Assembly (NCBI GenBank): GCA_003240775.1
Contig: QFNI01000006.1
Location: forward strand, 1 to 64,000
Origin: Mesorhizobium amorphae
GTDB lineage: Bacteria; Pseudomonadota; Alphaproteobacteria; Rhizobiales; Rhizobiaceae
DNA: 64,000 nt
Direction: 5' to 3'
Under the pieces are notes generated by a model that saw nothing but the letters and a program-made list of their open reading frames with translations, did no database searches and was not told the origin of the DNA. A program made the translations under genes and the position numbers. Positions within the stretch are counted from its first letter, which is position 1, and every line of letters starts with the position of its first letter. Shown piece by piece: positions 62,240 to 64,000 of this stretch.

Positions 62240-62260
62240 CGTGATCGGAGAATGCTGGTC

Positions 62261-63511
62261 TCAGATGGCCGAGGAGAGCTGGAGCGACTGCACCCCGTCC
62301 ATGCCATAGATGTCGTCGCGGAAGTGGACCACGCGGTCGCCCGTCGACCAGGCCGACACATAGGTGAACGACACCGGCACGGGCGTCGAAAGCTGCACCG
62401 GAGTGTTCTGGCCGCTCTTGATGGTCTGCTCGAAGCGCTGGCGGTTCCAGCCCGCCGTGTCGCGCAGAAGCCAGGTCACGAGATCGCGCACGTTCTGCAC
62501 GCGCACGCACCCCGACGAATCGAAGCGCATCAGCTTGCCGAACAGGCTCTGCTGGGGCGTGTCGTGCATGTATGTGGCATGCTCGTTGGGGAAGTTGATC
62601 TTCACCGAAGCCATGGCGTTGATGGCGCCGGGATCCTGGCGGAAGCGGAAGCGCGCGGCGTCCTCCGTCGACCAGTCGACGGTCGAGGGATCGATCTCGC
62701 CGTTGGGGCCGAGAATGCGGATGTGGTTCTTGGTGAGGTAGGTCGGGTCCTTGCGCATCAGCGGGATGATGTCCTTGCGGACGATCGATTCCGGCGCATT
62801 CCAGTAGGGATTGACGATCACCTCGTTGATGGCCGAGTTCAGGATCGGCGTTTGGCGATCGATCTTGCCGACCACGGCCGTGTGGCGCTGCACGACGCGG
62901 CCCGATTCCACCACCTCGATCTGCGCGGCGGGGATGTTGACCATCACATAGCGCGGGTTCTGCCACTCGGTGTTGGCCTGGAGGCGCTGGAGGTTGGTCT
63001 GGAGCTGGCCTAGACGCACGGGCGCCGAGACGTTCATCGCGGCGTAGGAGTACTTGCCGAGCACGCCATCGGCGGGCAGGCCGTGGCGGGCCTGGAAGCG
63101 CTTCACAGCGGCATCGACATAGGAATCGAAGGCAGGCGAGACGCCAGCGCTCTGCGGAAGATCGCCGGAAACGATCAGGCGGCGGCGCAGGGCTTCGACA
63201 TCGCCGTCCACCACGCCGAGCTGGAGCTTCTTGGAGGCGGGAACGGTGTTCCAGCCGCCATTGGCGACGATCTGCGAATAGTCGGACACCGCCTGCTGGA
63301 CATAGTTGACGGTGGCGGGGCTTACGATCGGCTGGGTGGAGGCGACCTTGCCGCCAGAGGACGCGCGCGCGTCGAACTCGTCTTCCCAGTTGCCGCGGCG
63401 CGACGAGGAAAGAATGTCGGAGATCACGTCCTGCGCGTTGGCCGAGCCAGCCACCACGGAGGCGGCAATGGCGCTGGCGCCCGTCAGGAAACTGCGGCGG
63501 CTTGTGTTCAT
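62261..63511 (-). CDS. L,D-transpeptidase (YcbB/LdtP-like), Tat-exported
   Basis: This 416-residue periplasmic enzyme forms 3-3 peptidoglycan cross-links or attaches proteins. A twin-arginine signal (RRSFLTGASAIAASVVAGSANA) is followed by a peptidoglycan-binding domain (YVDAAVKRFQARHGLPADGVLG) and a YkuD catalytic domain with nucleophile Cys335 in SSGCVRV and HDTPQQSLFGK before it. The ATG at 63511 gives a clean signal peptide. It lies downstream of its likely MarR regulator, as in the LdtR-LdtP pair described in Liberibacter and Sinorhizobium. Confidence 0.92.
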   Translation of the reverse strand: MNTSRRSFLTGASAIAASVVAGSANAQDVISDILSSSRRGNWEDEFDARASSGGKVASTQPIVSPATVNYVQQAVSDYSQIVANGGWNTVPASKKLQLGVVDGDVEALRRRLIVSGDLPQSAGVSPAFDSYVDAAVKRFQARHGLPADGVLGKYSYAAMNVSAPVRLGQLQTNLQRLQANTEWQNPRYVMVNIPAAQIEVVESGRVVQRHTAVVGKIDRQTPILNSAINEVIVNPYWNAPESIVRKDIIPLMRKDPTYLTKNHIRILGPNGEIDPSTVDWSTEDAARFRFRQDPGAINAMASVKINFPNEHATYMHDTPQQSLFGKLMRFDSSGCVRVQNVRDLVTWLLRDTAGWNRQRFEQTIKSGQNTPVQLSTPVPVSFTYVSAWSTGDRVVHFRDDIYGMDGVQSLQLSSAI

Positions 63512-63784
63512 CGGCTGTCCCATCCTTGGCTCCGCTGCCCACGGCCGAGACCGCGGACACCCTGGTCCGGAAAAGGCGCACTCTGTTCGGTCAACCTTAA
63601 CAAACGGCCAAGCCGCCAAGGGGCACGAAGGCGCATTCCGGCAAGGCTTTGGGAAGCCATCCGAATATGGCGGCAGCGTGACCGGTGCGTTGCGCGCGGG
63701 CCACAGGGGGCGGGAACGCAAGCGGGCGACAGGCCCCCTCGCCTGCCGCCCTGCTGGAAACTCGCGACCCGAAGCGTGCTCCGA
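63512..63784. promoter_or_regulatory. Upstream region of the L,D-transpeptidase gene
   Basis: These 273 bases between the MarR gene and the transpeptidase gene should hold its promoter and, if the LdtR model applies, a regulator site. I see TTAACAAA-like AT-rich bases near 63597 but no clear palindrome. Confidence 0.4.
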
Positions 63785-64000
63785 TCACATGCGGTAGGCG
63801 ATGGTGTCGTTCCAGAAGCGGTCGAGGCGCTGGAGGGCCTTGTTCATCTGGCGGAATTCTTCGGGGTTGATGCCGCCCACCTGCTCGATCGAGCCGATGT
63901 GGCGCTCGTAGAGCTTGCCGACCACCTCGGCGATCTGCTGGCCCTTGGGCGTCAGGCTGACGCGGACCGAGCGGCGGTCGATGCGCGAGCGCTGGTGGTT
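63785..64000 (-). CDS. MarR-family regulator (LdtR-like), C-terminal part
   Basis: The last 71 residues of a MarR regulator run into the right window edge. The wing is visible (RSRIDRRSVRVSLTPKGQQIA), followed by the C-terminal dimerisation helices ending NKALQRLDRFWNDTIAYRM. Position upstream of an L,D-transpeptidase on the same strand matches LdtR. The N-terminal half is outside the window. Confidence 0.9.
   Translation of the reverse strand, partial: NHQRSRIDRRSVRVSLTPKGQQIAEVVGKLYERHIGSIEQVGGINPEEFRQMNKALQRLDRFWNDTIAYRM

Overview
This window is chromosomal DNA of a GC-rich alphaproteobacterium. It is most likely one of the Hyphomicrobiales (Rhizobiales) near Mesorhizobium, Nitratireductor or Chelativorans. 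The inference rests on a DUF982 protein, a DUF2842 protein, a MarR regulator beside an L,D-transpeptidase (the LdtR/LdtP pair), and the gene order bc1 chaperone - DUF177 - plsX - fabH - ihfA - MerR. The genus cannot be fixed from the sequence alone.

Layout. Positions 1-8000: the start of clpX, clpP, an FAD oxidoreductase divergent from a cytochrome P450, and a minus-strand run of enoyl-CoA hydratase-like protein, VOC protein, CoA-binding protein, O-acetylhomoserine sulfhydrylase and cupin. Positions 8000-14500: rplM-rpsI with a promoter, a leader hairpin and a terminator, an 800-base region with no convincing gene, then a glycerophosphodiesterase, agmatinase, argC, heme A synthase and DUF2842. 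Positions 14480-23880: a surface polysaccharide locus (deacetylase, GNAT, Wzz-like co-polymerase, Wza-like lipoprotein, glycosyltransferase, initiating sugar-phosphate transferase, polymerase/ligase) ending in a tRNA-Pro. Its parts list recalls holdfast and unipolar polysaccharide loci.

Positions 23970-48280 form a large accessory-looking catabolic region. It contains an SDR and an MFS transporter; RidA with a D-amino-acid-oxidase-like flavoprotein, an M20 carbamoyl-amidase-like peptidase and an isochorismatase-fold hydrolase; an N-acyl-D-amino-acid deacylase; a non-pyrrolysine MttB-type methyltransferase with a 2-hydroxyacid dehydrogenase; an aminotransferase, a Tat-exported solute-binding protein and a dimethylglycine-dehydrogenase-like flavoprotein; a HisC-like aminotransferase; two LysR regulators; a hydantoinase; and a four-gene operon of N-carbamoyl-D-amino-acid hydrolase, PuuE-like deacetylase, NAD-dependent epimerase and an unusual dihydroorotase-like protein. 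Together they suggest uptake and breakdown of cyclic ureides (hydantoins), N-carbamoyl or N-acyl D-amino acids and N-methylated amines. Substrates are not determined.

Positions 48300-64000 return to conserved housekeeping genes, nearly all on the minus strand: MerR, ihfA, fabH, plsX, DUF177, bc1 chaperone, bamE (plus strand), hppA, an MFS transporter, nusB, ribH, ribE, ribD, nrdR, glyA, an L,D-transpeptidase and the end of its MarR regulator. A GFA-family gene near 48.6 kb carries a frameshift. The sequence is very compact: many start/stop overlaps, convergent genes sharing stop-codon bases, and frequent TTG or GTG starts.
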